A program made the translations under genes and the position numbers. Below, one piece after another: positions 21,071-31,790 of a DNA stretch of 64,000 bases. The stretch comes from Delphinapterus leucas. Its lineage: Eukaryota; Chordata; Mammalia; Artiodactyla; Monodontidae. The notes below the pieces were generated by a model that saw only the letters and a program-made list of their open reading frames with translations, did no database searches and was not told the origin of the DNA. The stretch covers positions 10,052,451 through 10,116,450 of the forward strand of contig NW_022097996.1 of NCBI RefSeq assembly GCF_002288925.2, given 5' to 3'. How positions within the stretch are numbered: position 1 is the first letter of the stretch; every line of letters begins with the position of its first letter.

Positions 21071-21855
21071 TGCAAACCATTCTGTCCTTCCCCATGCACT
21101 TTTCACAGTAACATAGTGAGTTAGAAGAGATTATTATGATTTTAGAAGTTTTCACCAAGTAGATAGTTGATTTGTTCCTTTAAGGCTGGACGGGGTTCGT
21201 ATGGAGAGGTGTGGGCCAGGACAGAGTGCCAGGGAGATAAAATTGTTTATGCAAAGGAGAAAAAAAAAAAAAAAGCGAATGTGAACAGAGATTAGACAAC
21301 TTTTTCTGAAGTCAAGGATTCATGAAGGGGAGTAGTAGTGATAAGACTGGAAAAACCCTGAAGAAGAGGCCACGGTATTTATTCAGGAGTGCAGTGTTTT
21401 CTCTAACGTGTTCATGATAAAATTTTGATATATTTCCTGCCATCACCCCAAAGAGAAACAATTTTAAGAAAGAAGATGACTATACCTTTAATAGCATAAT
21501 GATCACTACTACCAGCACGTGTGCCCAGGAGGAAACCAAGCTTTTAAAATAAATACGATCTGCAATTGTCGAATCTTTGTTATTATTTACTTGCTGCTGG
21601 TTCATTTAGTTTGTCATCTGCTAATGCGAGCAGATAAAAGTTTGGATCCTTACTACTACAGAAAAACAAATATCAGGGCGGGGGGGGCGGGGAACCCTTA
21701 CAAGTTGAGGAAATTCTACCTGTTAAATGTTATTTTCTCTATGAATTGGGGAAAGGTCAAGGATATTTGATACGAGGGCAGACCACCTTGGTTCAGCTCA
21801 TAGAACATCAGACTTCCCAGGGAATATGGATTAAGTCCCACTGTCAACCGTGGGA
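21071..21855. other. unassigned non-coding stretch
   Basis: AT-rich sequence with an A15 run (about 21,260) and a G-rich spot (CGGGGGGGGCGGGGAACC, about 21,679). No family recognised. Confidence 0.45.
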
Positions 21856-22107
21856 AGTAAGGACCTGAAAGGATAAATGTGTGCTTTTAAGCAGATTACT
21901 TTGGTAACTGTATACACGCTGGGTTGTTGAAGGGAGCAACCAAAGACAAGAAGACCAGTTAGGAGATTAGATCCGTAAACAGCAGTAATCCAGACTGGAG
22001 ATGGAGTAATAGGACCTTATATTTACCCTACTTTATGTTATACACATTCTTTTCACAGGCACTCCTTAAAATGATTATATGAGGAAGTGTCATTAAAAAC
22101 CAAAAAC

Positions 22108-22329
22108 AGGGGCTTCCCTGGTGGCGCAGTGGTTGAGAGTCCGCCTGCCAATGCAGGGGACAGGGGTTCGTGCCCCGGTCTGGGAAGATCCCACATGCCG
22201 CGGAGCAGCTGGGCCCGTGAGCCATGGCCGCTGAGCCTCCGCGTCCGGAGCCTGTGCTCCGCAACGGGAGAGGCCACAGCAGTGAGAGGCCCGTGTACCG
22301 CAAAAACAAAACAAAACAAAAACAAAAAA
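22108..22329 (+). mobile_element. Young ~205-bp CHR-derived SINE inside L2
   Basis: Compact class, plus strand, A box TGGCGCAGTGG and altered B box GGTTCGTGCCC. The tail has become (AAAAC)n. Left flank ACCAAAAACAG resembles the tail region, so the TSD is unclear. Confidence 0.93.
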
Positions 22330-22544
22330 AGAGTGGACATTTAATTTAAAAGGTGGTTATGTGAGCAATATATTTTTTTTAATTGACAGGACTTAGTGAG
22401 TGGTAGGTTGGTGGGGGAAGGGATGGCAGGGAAGAGAAGAATCAACGGTGATCCCAAAGTTTTTCAACTTGGGCACCTAAGAGAATGTTATTGCTATTAA
22501 CAGAACCCTAGAGGAAAAGCGATTTTGGAGGGGGGTTTGTAATG

Positions 22545-23075
22545 GTGAATTTTCATTTTTCTTTTTCTTTTGAAATAATTTCAAACTTAAGGGAAAAGTT
22601 ATACCAAAAGAGTAGTACAAAATAACTACCACATTCCCTTTACCCAGAAACTCACTCAACTTTCACCCGTCTCAATAATGTCCCTTTCAGCAAAAGGGTT
22701 CAAAATAGGACCACGCAGCGCGCTCAGCTGTCACGTCTTTCAGATCTCCTTCCATCTAGAAAAGTGCTGTGATTTTCCTTTACTTTCATGGCTGTGACTT
22801 TTTTGAATATTACAGGCCATTTTGTAGGTTTGTCCCCCAGTTTGGGTTTGTGTATTGCTTCCTCCAGATTAGACCCAGGTGATGCACCTCTGATCGGACT
22901 GTCACATAAGTGACCGTATTCTCACTGCATCAACAAAGTGATTTATCTCATTACTTATGTTAACTTTCCTAGTTTGATTAAGATGGTATCTGCCAGTTTT
23001 CGCCGTGGTAAAGTGACTCCACCCTCCCTATCTAATTACTAAAATATGTAGTGAAGAGATACTTTGAAACAGTGC
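22545..23075 (-). mobile_element. L1M 3' fragment
   Basis: Complement of an old L1 3' region: TTGAAATAATTTCAAACTTA, AAGAGTAGTACAAAATAACT, TTCCCTTTACCCAGAAACTC, TGGCTGTGACTTTTTTGAAT, TTAGACCCAGGTGATGCACC. It ends at the plain sequence 23,076-23,229. Confidence 0.82.
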
Positions 23076-23229
23076 TGACAAGGCTGGCTTCCTGGCAGTG
23101 CCACCAATGAAGTTGTACTGGGCCCTGCACTTAGGAGGGTCCCAGGTTTGGTTTACTTTTTGCTCAGTTCCCACAAAGAAGGAAGGAAGGAGGGAGAGAA
23201 GGAAGGGGCAAAGAGGTTCAAGTTAAAAA

Positions 23230-23361
23230 TTTTTTTTAAATTATTTATTTATGTTTTGGCTGTGCTGCTTGAGGGATCTTAGTTCCCCAGCCAGGGATCT
23301 GAACCCAGGCCCTGGGCAGGGAGAGCTCGGAGTCCTAATCGGTGGACCGCCAGGGAATTCC
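23230..23361 (-). mobile_element. CHR-type SINE (short class) with TSD
   Basis: Minus-strand short unit, 5' end complement GGAATTCCCTGGCGGTCCAC. TSD TTCAAGTT at 23,217-23,224 and 23,367-23,374. Confidence 0.9.
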
Positions 23362-23929
23362 CTGCATTCAAGTTTTGACTTGTTACCTTTGAGTTGCCTG
23401 GACACCTAAGCGTTAGAAGAGCAAGGCTAGGGCTTGGGAGTGAAATCTGGGCTGAAGATAAAGGCTGGGGCGTTACATGCACAAAGGTGGTGATTGAAAC
23501 GGGGAAGATAATCTCTCCAAGGGAATGAGAAAGAAAAAGAACTGGGGACCTCAGTTTTGGGAACGCGCACAGATGCGGTACAGAAGGAAAAGGGAAGCCC
23601 GCAAAGGACCTAAAGGAATGCATCAAAGAGGGAGGGAAATCCAATGGTGCCGCGTCAGAGAAACCAAAGGAAAGGGGGGTTTTGTACGGAAGAGTAGTCA
23701 GCCATGTGAGTACTGCAAAGTAGATAAAGGAGACGGCTGACCAAGGAAGGACCCCTAGTTCTGATAACCAGCCACAAGGAAGACATTATCCGTCTGTTCT
23801 TGTATGCACCCGACAAACTTTGGTGGCGGCGGGGGGATGGTTAGCGCACAGGCTTGATAGAAAGGGTGTTGACAAGACCGCCGTCCTGGGGCTACCACCT
23901 GTGTAGGCACACAGGTTCCCGCGCTTAGA

Positions 23930-24035
23930 AGAGTCGCAGGCCTGGTTTAATGCTCTTGAAATTCTTAATTTCTGAGCAAGAGGTCCTGCATTTTCGTTTT
24001 GCACTGGACCTTGCTGCTCCTGAGTGGCCCCGCAA
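23930..24035. repeat. Old DNA-transposon-like repeat, family not named
   Basis: GGTTTAATGCTCTTGAAATT, CTTAATTTCTGAGCAAGAGG and TCCTGCATTTTCGTTTTGCA are a familiar string of an old mammalian interspersed repeat. I cannot give a secure family name. Confidence 0.5.
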
Positions 24036-24389
24036 GTGTAATCTATTCTTTGGGAATATGTGTAGGTGACAGAGAGAGGTCAGTACCTTGTCCCAGGGGC
24101 AAAGCGCAGGTCAAATTTCACTTAGCCTTGGGCATGTGTGTTGCGAAAGGGTAGTGGATGGTGGGAGGAGATTACCGAAGCTGCCGAGTGAGGGTGGATT
24201 TACAGAAAAGGCGAAAGATGGGTTCAAGGCCTTTGGGGCGGCAGACTTAGCCTTGGTCAGGCAGCGGGACGGAAGGAAAATCGAGGTAGAAAGACAGCCA
24301 AGGCCAAAAAGGTGAGGGGACAGACTGAGGACAAGCCACACGCTGCCTTAAAACCTCGTCTGGTGCCTAGGACTGAGCGGGCCTTAACG

Positions 24390-25010
24390 ATCGGGCTGGT
24401 GGAGAGCCCGCAGGACCAGACGGCGGGGCGCGGGCGGGGAGAGGCCAGCCACCCCGGCGCAGAAGCGCGCGCACGGCCCGGGGACGCGATTCCCATCCGC
24501 GGGCCGAGCACGACTCGGGGACGAAGAGGCCGCGCAGGCCGCGGGGAAGGCAGCGCGTCCGGGTTGCGGGGCTGCCCGGCCTCCACGCTCCTCCTCGCGT
24601 CCCCTCCGCTCTCCCCGCCCGCCGGCCTCGCGCCCCGAGCGGCGCAGGGAGGCCTCCGTGGGCCGAGGCACGTCCGCGCCGCCGCCCTCCTGGCCCCGCG
24701 CGCCCGGAGGCTGAGCTGGCGGGGAGGGGCCTCGCGCTGCCCCCGGGCCCGGGCGCTTCCGCCGGCCGCAGCCGGGGCTTGGGCGTTGTGCCCGGGCAGA
24801 GACGGAGCGGGGACGCCGAGCGGCCCAGGGCCTTGGCAGCCGTCGCCCCGCGTGGTCTGGGGGCGTCCCGGGCGCAGCTCCTCCGAGCGCTGACGAGCCG
24901 GGACGCACGAGGCAGGACGCCCCGGCGGTGCTCGCATCTGGGAAGGAACGTGCAGAAGCCCGCCCTCCCCCGACGCCGCCCTCCCCGCTTCGCCTCGGCC
25001 TCTCGAATCT
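24390..25010. promoter_or_regulatory. CpG island 1
   Basis: Very GC-rich block with dense CG dinucleotides, GC boxes and no interspersed repeats, abruptly bounded by AT-rich DNA at about 25,060. CpG islands of this kind usually mark promoters. Long open frames cross it on both strands (up to about 295 codons), but their residues are Arg/Pro/Ala/Gly-rich and mirror base composition, so I do not call them genes. A plus-strand donor-like sequence (AAAAAG, then GTGAGG) lies at 24,311/24,312, and an acceptor-like tract (CTTCTTTCTCCAG) ends at 25,021. No exon can be proved. The gene served is unknown. Confidence 0.75.
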
Positions 25011-25019
25011 TCTTTCTCC

Positions 25020-26030
25020 AGCCTCGCTGGGCTCGCCTGAAGGACCCTGCTGGGGGCTTCAACACTTTTAAGAGGGGGAAATTAACCTGGAGGAAATTAA
25101 CCTGATTCAAAGAATTGGGAAGGAAACTGAGAGGATTTGAGGTCGGTTTCAACCTCAGCCTGCCACCATAGTTACAGAAGTGTAAATTAATTTGACCAAA
25201 AAGAAAAAAAACAAACAAAAAAAACAGGAGCACCCATCGTTCCACTAACCACAAGAAACACTTGACATATGGGGATATTTCTTCATATGAGGCTGTGTAT
25301 ATTTTTCTTTACATAATTGATAATTCTGTGCAAATTATTTACCTTCTTGTGCTTAATAGCCTTACAAACATTTCCCATTTCCTTGAACATATTTTCTGTG
25401 CTAACGTAAAATGTAACCATTTTCATTTTTTAAAATGAAATGTAACCATTTTCATTTTTTAAAGGTCCAAAGGATAAAAATATTTTTAAAGTTCCTGATT
25501 CTTTAATAGTAAATTGTTCTCCACAAAGACTGTACTAATTTATTTTTCCAGTCGCACTGAATGAATGGCCAGTCTTAGTGCACCGGTATGTGTTGATCAG
25601 AGAAAGACACCAGGGCCTTGATCAGGTAACCCCATCTCTCCTCCGCCCAAAACCTCTGCTCTACCTGCCTCCTTTCGTTAAAAATGTAAAGAAAAATTCA
25701 AAGACTTTTGGACTCAGACATTGACTATTGGGGACTTTGGCCAGTTCTTGTTTTTCAGTTTCCCCCATCATTTTCTATTCCCCTAAAGCTTTGAAACGAT
25801 ACCACCCAATCAGTATCTTAAAGATGGAAGGGAAATCAGCCAGAAGGCTCTCTTCTAGAACCCTGCCCTCCTGCCTCCAAGTGAGGTTACTTCAGTGTGT
25901 TTCCTCAGGGTCTCAGCCTGCTAACAGATGCAGTGGCTCCCATGGGATCAGGCCAATAAGAAGTCAAAGCTCAGGTGTTAAGTAATTATTCCTATTAAGA
26001 ATTCTCGGAATCCCTGAGAAACAACCTAAG
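25020..26030. other. AT-rich non-coding stretch with a 29-bp tandem duplication
   Basis: No gene. The segment ATGTAACCATTTTCATTTTT occurs at 25,411 and again at 25,440, a perfect tandem copy with a 29-base period. The 25,200-25,560 part may be a worn L1 fragment, but I could not confirm that. Confidence 0.5.
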
Positions 26031-26034
26031 TACC

Positions 26035-26560
26035 AGTAGAGGGATGAATGGCTAAAGAAGATGTGGGATATATATATATCACATAGATAACAGATATATA
26101 TAATTTGACCTTGAGGGCATTATGCTAGGGGGGATAAGTCAGACAGAGAAAGACAAATACTGTATGATATCACTCACATGTGGAATCTATAAAAAGCTGA
26201 ACTCGTAAAAACAGAGAGTAGAATGGTGCTTACCAGGGGCTGGGGGCTGGGGGAGTAGGAGAGATGTCATTTAAGGGTACTAAATGACCCATACTTGGAA
26301 CTAGCAGACTGGATCTAATAAGTCCTGGGGATCTAATGCTCAATACAGGGATCATAGACAACAGTATTGTATTATAAACTTGTTAAGTGACTAGATCTTA
26401 ATTCGTCCCACCACAAAAATGAAATGATAGTTTTGTGATGTGATATGATCAAAGTGCTAGCTAATGCTACAGTGGTAATCATATTGCAAATGTATCAAAT
26501 CAACATGCTGTGCACTTTAAACGTACACAGTGTTATATGTCAAATGTATTTCAATTAAAA
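26035..26560 (+). mobile_element. L1M 3' end fragment
   Basis: Plus-strand L1 tail: AGGGATGAATGGCTAAAGAA, GACCTTGAGGGCATTATGCT, CTGTATGATATCACTCACAT, then the 3' UTR (GTGCTTACCAGGGGCTGGGG). It ends TCAATTAAAAAAAAAAG, the element's poly(A). An (AT)n patch lies at 26,069-26,080. Non-coding. Confidence 0.9.
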
Positions 26561-26844
26561 AAAAAAGTCCCCATATAGCGGGAGAACTTAGAGAATAAAA
26601 TAGGGAGAAAAGAAGCAACCTTGTGCACAGAAATGACCTCACTCTCACCTCATTCCACGAAGAATTAAAATCTAAATGGACAAGTGCTATAATAAAGGTG
26701 AATGCAAAATGCCAAGAGGGGAGAAAAAAAATCTTGAAAACTGAGTGCCTCTCCATTCAGGACTGCTGAAGGGACTCTGGGTGACTTTCTGGAGCTTTGG
26801 CATTGCATAATATATAATAATAGAATAAATAATAATAGCCACTC

Positions 26845-26962
26845 TATTGAGTATGAGTTTGCATGCTCTGAGTGTTAGGTCATAGTCACCCTTTGAGGAA
26901 GGTAGTATTATGGCCCTCATTTTACAGATGAGCAAACTGAAGTCAGAGTGGCTTTTCTGATT
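26845..26962 (-). repeat. MIR SINE fragment
   Basis: Complemented MIR core: TTTGAGGAAGGTAGTATTAT, then CCTCATTTTACAGATGAGCA and AACTGAAGTCAGAG. Confidence 0.7.
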
Positions 26963-27277
26963 CCTTGATACTCTGTAACTGATAGCATGTGTTGCTTTCT
27001 CTTTTACCCCTTTGCAAAGGGGTAGAGAGAGAGTGAATATGAACAAGATCTGCACTTTTTCTTAACTTCTAAACCCTTGTGTACCATGTCAACCCAATCA
27101 TAGTACAGCACTGATGGGATCAAACCACAAAGCTGCAGCAACCACTTTTCATGTTGACTTCTATTTGGCTGCAAATTTGTCATCACGTGGTTTTACCATA
27201 TTCTATCCACTAAGCTGGCCTGCATTCCCGGCCCCATAAATTCAGCTCACTCCTGCACCCAGAGCCTCCTGTTCTGG

Positions 27278-27320
27278 CCTTACCTTTGAAGTTAGTTAGC
27301 CTTACCTTTGAAGTTAGTTA
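27278..27320. repeat. 21-bp direct tandem duplication
   Basis: CCTTACCTTTGAAGTTAGTT(A) occurs at 27,278-27,298 and again at 27,300-27,320 with no mismatch, a period of 22 bases. Confidence 0.95.
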
Positions 27321-27373
27321 TATTCAGGTATTTGCCTTGCATCTCCCATCTGGGCCACTGGCCTTGTGATGTT

Positions 27374-27721
27374 CTTTTTTTAAATAAATTATTTATTTTT
27401 GGCTGCATTGGGTCTTCATTGCTGCACACGGGCTTTCTCTAGTTGCAGCTAGCGGGGTCTACTCTTCGCTGTGGCACACAGGCTTCTCATTGCGGTAGCT
27501 TCTCTTGTTGTGGAGCATGGGCTCTAGGCGCCCGGGCTTCAGTAGTTGTGGCACGTGGGCTCAGTAGTTGTGGCCCGCGGGCTCTAGAGTACAGGCTCAG
27601 CAGTTGTGGCACACGGGCTTAGTTGCTTTGCCGCATATGGGATCTTCGCGGACCAGGGCTCGAACCCGTGTCCCCTGCATTGGCAGGCGGATTCTTAACA
27701 ACTGCGCCACCAGGGAAGCCC
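27374..27721 (-). mobile_element. CHR-type SINE (long class) with 12-bp TSD
   Basis: Complete long-class unit in complement with intact B box (GGTTCGAGCCC) and A box (TGGCGCAGTTG). The tail is TAAATAAATTATTTATT-like. TSD CCTTGTGATGTT at 27,362-27,373 and 27,722-27,733. Confidence 0.95.
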
Positions 27722-27733
27722 CCTTGTGATGTT

Positions 27734-28173
27734 TTTAAAGACTGCTTTAACTATTCTTTCCAGAGTGGATGTGTTGCTTACTTCTTCTTTGGGGTTTCCT
27801 TAAGACAATTAACCATTCTCTTAGCATCACTAACTCACAAAATGATTGAATCTTCAAGCTAGAAGAGACCTTATCCAGTGTCTACTCATCATTTTCAAGA
27901 GGAGGTACTCTCTGGCCACTCTGCTAGTTGAGTCACCAAGGCTAGGACACAGGCATCCCATGCTCTTTCCTGCAGCCTCTGATCACTGACTGTTTCCTTG
28001 GATTCAGGCTCTCCTGAACTAGCTTCACAATGAAAACAGGTAACCCATCAACGCCCTTAGATTGAGCAGAGGCCTCTGTCTCTTGGCTACTCGAGATGAT
28101 TGCTTAGCCAATCCTGAATTCTTGAGCAATGTGGATTTTGCCTATATTAACTCTGCAGAATATCCTGATAAAC
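27734..28173. other. unassigned non-coding stretch
   Basis: No gene or repeat recognised. Confidence 0.45.
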
Positions 28174-28298
28174 TTTTTCTTCTTTTTTTTGCTGTGCCAC
28201 GAGGCTTATGGGATCTTAGTTCCCCGACCAGGGATTGAACCCAGGCCCTCAGCAGTGAAAACGCAGAGTCCTAACCACTGGACCACCAGGGAATTCCC
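28174..28298 (-). mobile_element. CHR-type SINE (short class)
   Basis: Minus-strand short unit, complement GGGAATTCCCTGGTGGTCCA at its 5' end and a T8 tail. TSD not clear. Confidence 0.9.
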
Positions 28299-28479
28299 AT
28301 AATGGGTCTGCACTGGACTGGCTCAGCATCTGACCCTCAGTAGTATGACAGGAAAAAGAACAGGGAAAAAAGAGGACCTTTCAAAAATCCCACTCTTTCA
28401 TGCAGAAGGAAAGGAGCATCCCTACTCCTGGCCCAAGGCTTAAAGCTTCCTTGGAGCTGGCAAGACTTTTATTTTATTT

Positions 28480-29165
28480 TGTTTTTCAAATGCTTTAAAA
28501 TTTATTTTGAAACCTTAACACAAACATACAGCATACTAACACGTTTACAATTTATTGTCAGGTTTTTTTTTGTTTTTGTTTTTAATTTTAAAAGCATTGT
28601 TTGGGGACTTCCTTGGTGGTCCAGTGGTAAAGAATCCACCTTCCGATGCAGGGGACGCTGGTTCAATCCCTGGTCGGGAAACTAAGATCCCACATGCTGT
28701 GGGCCAACTAAGCCTCGCACTACAACTCCTGAGCCTGTGCACCTCAACTAGAGAGAGAAAACCCGCACAACACGAGAGAGAAGTCTGTGCACCGCAACGA
28801 GAGATCCCGCATGCCACAACGAAGATCCCGTGTGCTGCAACTAAGACCCGACACAGCCAAAAAATAGAAAATAAATAATGAATAAATATTTTTTAAAAAA
28901 GCATTGTTTGTGTTATATTTTTGTGTTTATGTAAGTTATATATCACTTCAATTCTGCGATTTGCTTTCCTCCCTTTTTGTAAATTATTTATTTATTTATT
29001 TGTACAGAGAGATGCAAATATCAAAAGTCTATATAGCTTGATGAACTTTCCCAAACTGAACACACCCAGTTACTTGTATTCAGATCAAGAAACAACATTT
29101 CCTTCACCCCAGAAGGCCCCCTGTATAGAGCTTCTTGTTGTTCTTTCTTCCCTCTTTTCATAAAT
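28480..29165 (-). mobile_element. L1M fragment interrupted by a CHR SINE
   Basis: Complemented L1M 3' sequence: AATTTATTTTGAAACCTTAA, CACAAACATACAGCATACTA on the left and TGATGAACTTTCCCAAACTG, AGATCAAGAAACAACATTTC, CCCCAGAAGGCCCCCTGTAT on the right. The intervening 28,604-28,896 is a SINE with its own TSD. Confidence 0.82.
28604..28896 (+). mobile_element. CHR-type SINE (long class) with 14-bp TSD
   Basis: Long-class unit on the plus strand (GGGACTTCCTTGGTGGTCCA ... GACACAGCC plus an A-rich tail with AAATAAAT). Perfect TSD AAAAGCATTGTTTG at 28,590-28,603 and 28,897-28,910. Confidence 0.95.
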
Positions 29166-30028
29166 TTGCCTGACATGAAAACAGATTTTTATCTGATTTA
29201 AAGATGGCATATTCCCCAGCTTCCTTGCATGCAGCATGTGTGGAAAGAGAGCTACTTCTTTCCTTCCTAGTCTCGAGGCCAAGTTAAAATCAAGTGTATT
29301 AGAAACTTTGGCTTCTCAGGAGAAAGCCTGAGGGTACATTCATAGATTCATACATACTTAAATCTGGAAGGGACTTTGGAAAGAGGAGGTTATGGTCAAG
29401 GTGTTGGACCTCTCAAGGGGCAGATCTAGAACTGGAGCTCAGGACTCCCAACAAACCACCATCATTCCTTGCATTGTTAATGTCATGTAAATAGCCACAA
29501 GGCAGAGTGGAGAGGCAGCAGGAAGGGCAACTTCTGGAAAATTCCCTGTGGATAGCTGAGTAATAACACTGTGACAAAACTTGAATAAGGGTATAAGTGA
29601 GTCACCCCTCCCCCATTCTCTGGGAGAGAACTCTGCTGCCCTCTGGCGGCTTCCTTAAATAGTCTCTAACAACAGTCCTCAGTCCCAGGTTCCCAAACTG
29701 TGTGCCATCTCACCCCAGGGTGCTGCAGAAAATTCACAGGGGCACCTTGGGATATTTTACGTTGTTGAGGGAAACACACTGATGGGTAACACAGGTTCCA
29801 CACTGTATGCATTACTAGTTAAAGGAAATCCACAATTTCAACATAAGGTTGCATGACATTAGTTTTGATGACATCCTGCGTTTATGGAGTTGGGTTTTTT
29901 GCGGCTGCTGTGTTAAAAAGTAAATTGATGGGGAAAAGGAAAAGAGGGTGGTTGTGCACATTCTGATTCCAAGGTTTGAGAAGTTTGCAGAGACCCACAG
30001 GTGCACAAATTTCATGAGTACGTGATTG
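29166..30028. other. Non-coding stretch with a possible hAT relic
   Basis: At 29,690-29,860 the order GGTTCCCAAACTGTGTGCCA, CACCCCAGGGTGCTGCAGAA and GGGGCACCTTGGGA resembles a hAT-type DNA transposon end. The family is not named. The rest is unassigned, apart from the CTCF-like motif listed next. Confidence 0.4.
29634..29650 (-). promoter_or_regulatory. CTCF-like motif
   Basis: On the minus strand the bases read GCCGCCAGAGGGCAGCA, a close match to the CTCF core (CC.CCAGAGGGCAG). It lies outside recognised repeats. Occupancy cannot be judged from sequence. Confidence 0.5.
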
Positions 30029-30090
30029 TAGCTGGGGAACTAACATCCTGCATGCCGAACGGTGTGGCCTGAAAAAAATGAAATAAAATA
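30029..30090 (+). mobile_element. 5'-truncated CHR-type SINE tail
   Basis: Only the 3' part is present: GGGGAACTAACATCCTGCAT, GCCGAACGGTGTGGCCTG, then an A-rich tail. The tRNA-like head is missing. Confidence 0.75.
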
Positions 30091-30519
30091 GATAGGCCAG
30101 AGTCTAGGATGATTTTTTATATAGACAAGGAAATTAAGTCTCAGAAAGTAACTTGATGGAGGTCATCCAGATGAGGCAGATCCAGGTTTCACAGGACCTG
30201 AAGCTTATACAATTGTTGAAGTTCTCTGTACAGACAGTAATGCATGATTAGGGGTTCAGAACTGGGTAGAGGGCTTGCCAGGGGCCTATGCAAGGAGGGG
30301 TCCTGATGCTTAAGATAAGAATAAGACTAGAAACGATAAGAATAGGAAGATAAGAATGGAAAGATAAAAATAGAAAACCAGGGATGTGAAAGCACTCCTA
30401 GAAATGTGAGCCTAGCTGGGTCATCTCCACACTTGACCCTCTGTAAGAAGGAACCTGAGAGTGGGAAGGCAATTTCTGTATCCTCTCACTGGAAAGTTGT
30501 GACAGGGGACTGGAAAGGG

Positions 30520-30700
30520 CTTTGCCATCAAAGCTGAGTTTGAATTCCGGCCCCACCACTTCCAACTCTGTGATCTGGGCAATCATCTCTGGTGTTACTG
30601 GAGCAATAAAACCCACACCCCACAAGATTGTGAGGGTTACATGAGATATCACAGATGAAATTCCCTGGTCTGCAGCAGGCACAGGCACTCAATCTCCCTC
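30520..30700 (+). repeat. MIR SINE fragment
   Basis: MIR order visible: GAGTTTGAATTCCGGCCCCA, CCACTTCC, TGTGATCTGGGCAATCAT, TTGTGAGGGTTACATGAGAT. Confidence 0.78.
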
Positions 30701-30904
30701 TCTTTCCTCTGCTCCCACACAGATATCATGTATATTTGGAGACAAAACAAATATAGACAAGCTGGTTGGTGGTGTTTCCCTTCTTGTGTGGGTAAATTAA
30801 GTAAATGCACATATATGGCAAGCAACTGTCTACGAAAGATGCAAATCAGACCAAGCTGGCAGATATTTGTCTGGTGTCTTGCCTTGGTGCAGCGCCTAGC
30901 TCAG

Positions 30905-31500
30905 TGTCTATTTTCAGGGGTTCCCAATCATCCACAGAGCAAGGCTGAAACTCCTTATCCTGGTATTTGAAATTTCCCCACATCTCAAGTTAACCTTCTG
31001 GGAATTCCCTGGCTGTCCAGTGGTCAGGACTCCGCCCTTTGGCTGCTGAGGGCCCAGGTTCAATCCCTGCAGGGGGCTGGGGGGGAACAAAGATCCCGCA
31101 AGCAGTGCGGCCAAAAAAAAGGATTCAACTTAACCTTCTAGCATCCCCCCCTCCCCCCCACCGCCTTAACCCAACCCAAACCTGTCTTCTAACCAGACTG
31201 GTTTCTTCACTGACCTTTAAATATCCACCACGGCCTCAGGGAAAGCCAGGAATTGTCTCTCCTCTCCACAGTCCTGAATCCTACCCATTCTTTAGGACCA
31301 GTCCCCTCTCTTGGAGTGAGCATTTTCTGACTGATCCCAGGCCCTGGGGATTGCAGTCCTCCCAACTCCTACCACTCCTCCCATTTGAACCCTGCATTCA
31401 GGAATTAACCACACACTGCCTTATTTTGTTTTATAGCTTTTAGGGAGTTTGTTTTTCCTTCCAATTGCGTTGTAAGTCCAGTGCAATGTCATGGAAATAA
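30905..31500 (+). repeat. L2 LINE 3' end fragment, interrupted by a SINE
   Basis: Plus-strand L2 tail: AAACTCCTTATCCTGGTATT on the left and CCTACCCATTCTTTAGGACC, ACCACTCCTCCCATTTGAAC, GTAAGTCCAGTGCAATG on the right. The CHR SINE at 31,000-31,129 was inserted into it. Confidence 0.6.
31000..31129 (+). mobile_element. CHR-type SINE (short class) with TSD
   Basis: GGGAATTCCCTGGCTGTCCA start, GGTTCAATCCC B-box remnant, GTGCGGCCAAAAAAAA end. TSD TTAACCTTCT at 30,990-30,999 and 31,130-31,139. Confidence 0.93.
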
Positions 31501-31639
31501 CATCAGACACTTGGCTTCTGTTTCTAACTTTCTGTATAACCCCGGGGCAAATTAACTCAGAAGTGAGGGGGTTGGATAGGGAAACTCTAAGATTCCTTTT
31601 CTTAAAATCAGGACCCTTCGGCGGAGGCCCAACTCAGTG

Positions 31640-31790
31640 ATAGGCGTGTTATACTTTCATTTAAAAACATTCAAACATTTGTTGATCACTTATTTCCAAA
31701 GCACTGAAATAGGTGCTAAAGGATGAAAAAAGGAGACCAAAACACAGAGCTTGCCCTCAAGAAATTTACAAGGGAGGATTAGATGCACAT
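31640..31790 (-). repeat. L2 LINE 3' end fragment
   Basis: Complemented L2 tail: CATTTGTTGATCACTTATTT, then AAATAGGTGCTAAAGGATGA and GAGCTTGCCCTCAAGAAATT. Confidence 0.65.

Larger units (their letters stand above)
21860..23760 (-). mobile_element. L2 LINE split by a SINE, an L1 and a second SINE
   Basis: Three minus-strand L2 blocks appear in order: 21,860-22,107, 22,330-22,550 and 23,362-23,760. The first two correspond to the reverse-transcriptase C-terminal part (complement of ..CCAGTTAGGAGATTAGA.. and ..GACAGGACTTAGTGAGTGG..). The third corresponds to the next upstream part (TTGAGTTGCCTGGACACCTA). Because the L2 order is kept across the gaps, I infer one old L2 later interrupted by the elements listed separately. 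A GGAA-rich tract lies at 23,177-23,215. Confidence 0.65.

Noticed and set aside
21785..21860. SINE-like piece (CAGACTTCCCAGGGAATATG)
   Set aside because: The match to the CHR 5' end is only a few bases and no B box or tail follows.
22087..22344. Repeated protein-like frame (…PGLGRSHMPRSSWAREPW…) at six places
   Set aside because: This is the chance translation of the compact SINE. It recurs wherever that SINE lies.
24257..25254. 295- and 226-codon minus-strand frames
   Set aside because: Same reasoning for CpG island 1. The N-terminal Phe/Leu-rich part of the longer frame comes from an adjacent A-rich stretch, not a signal peptide.
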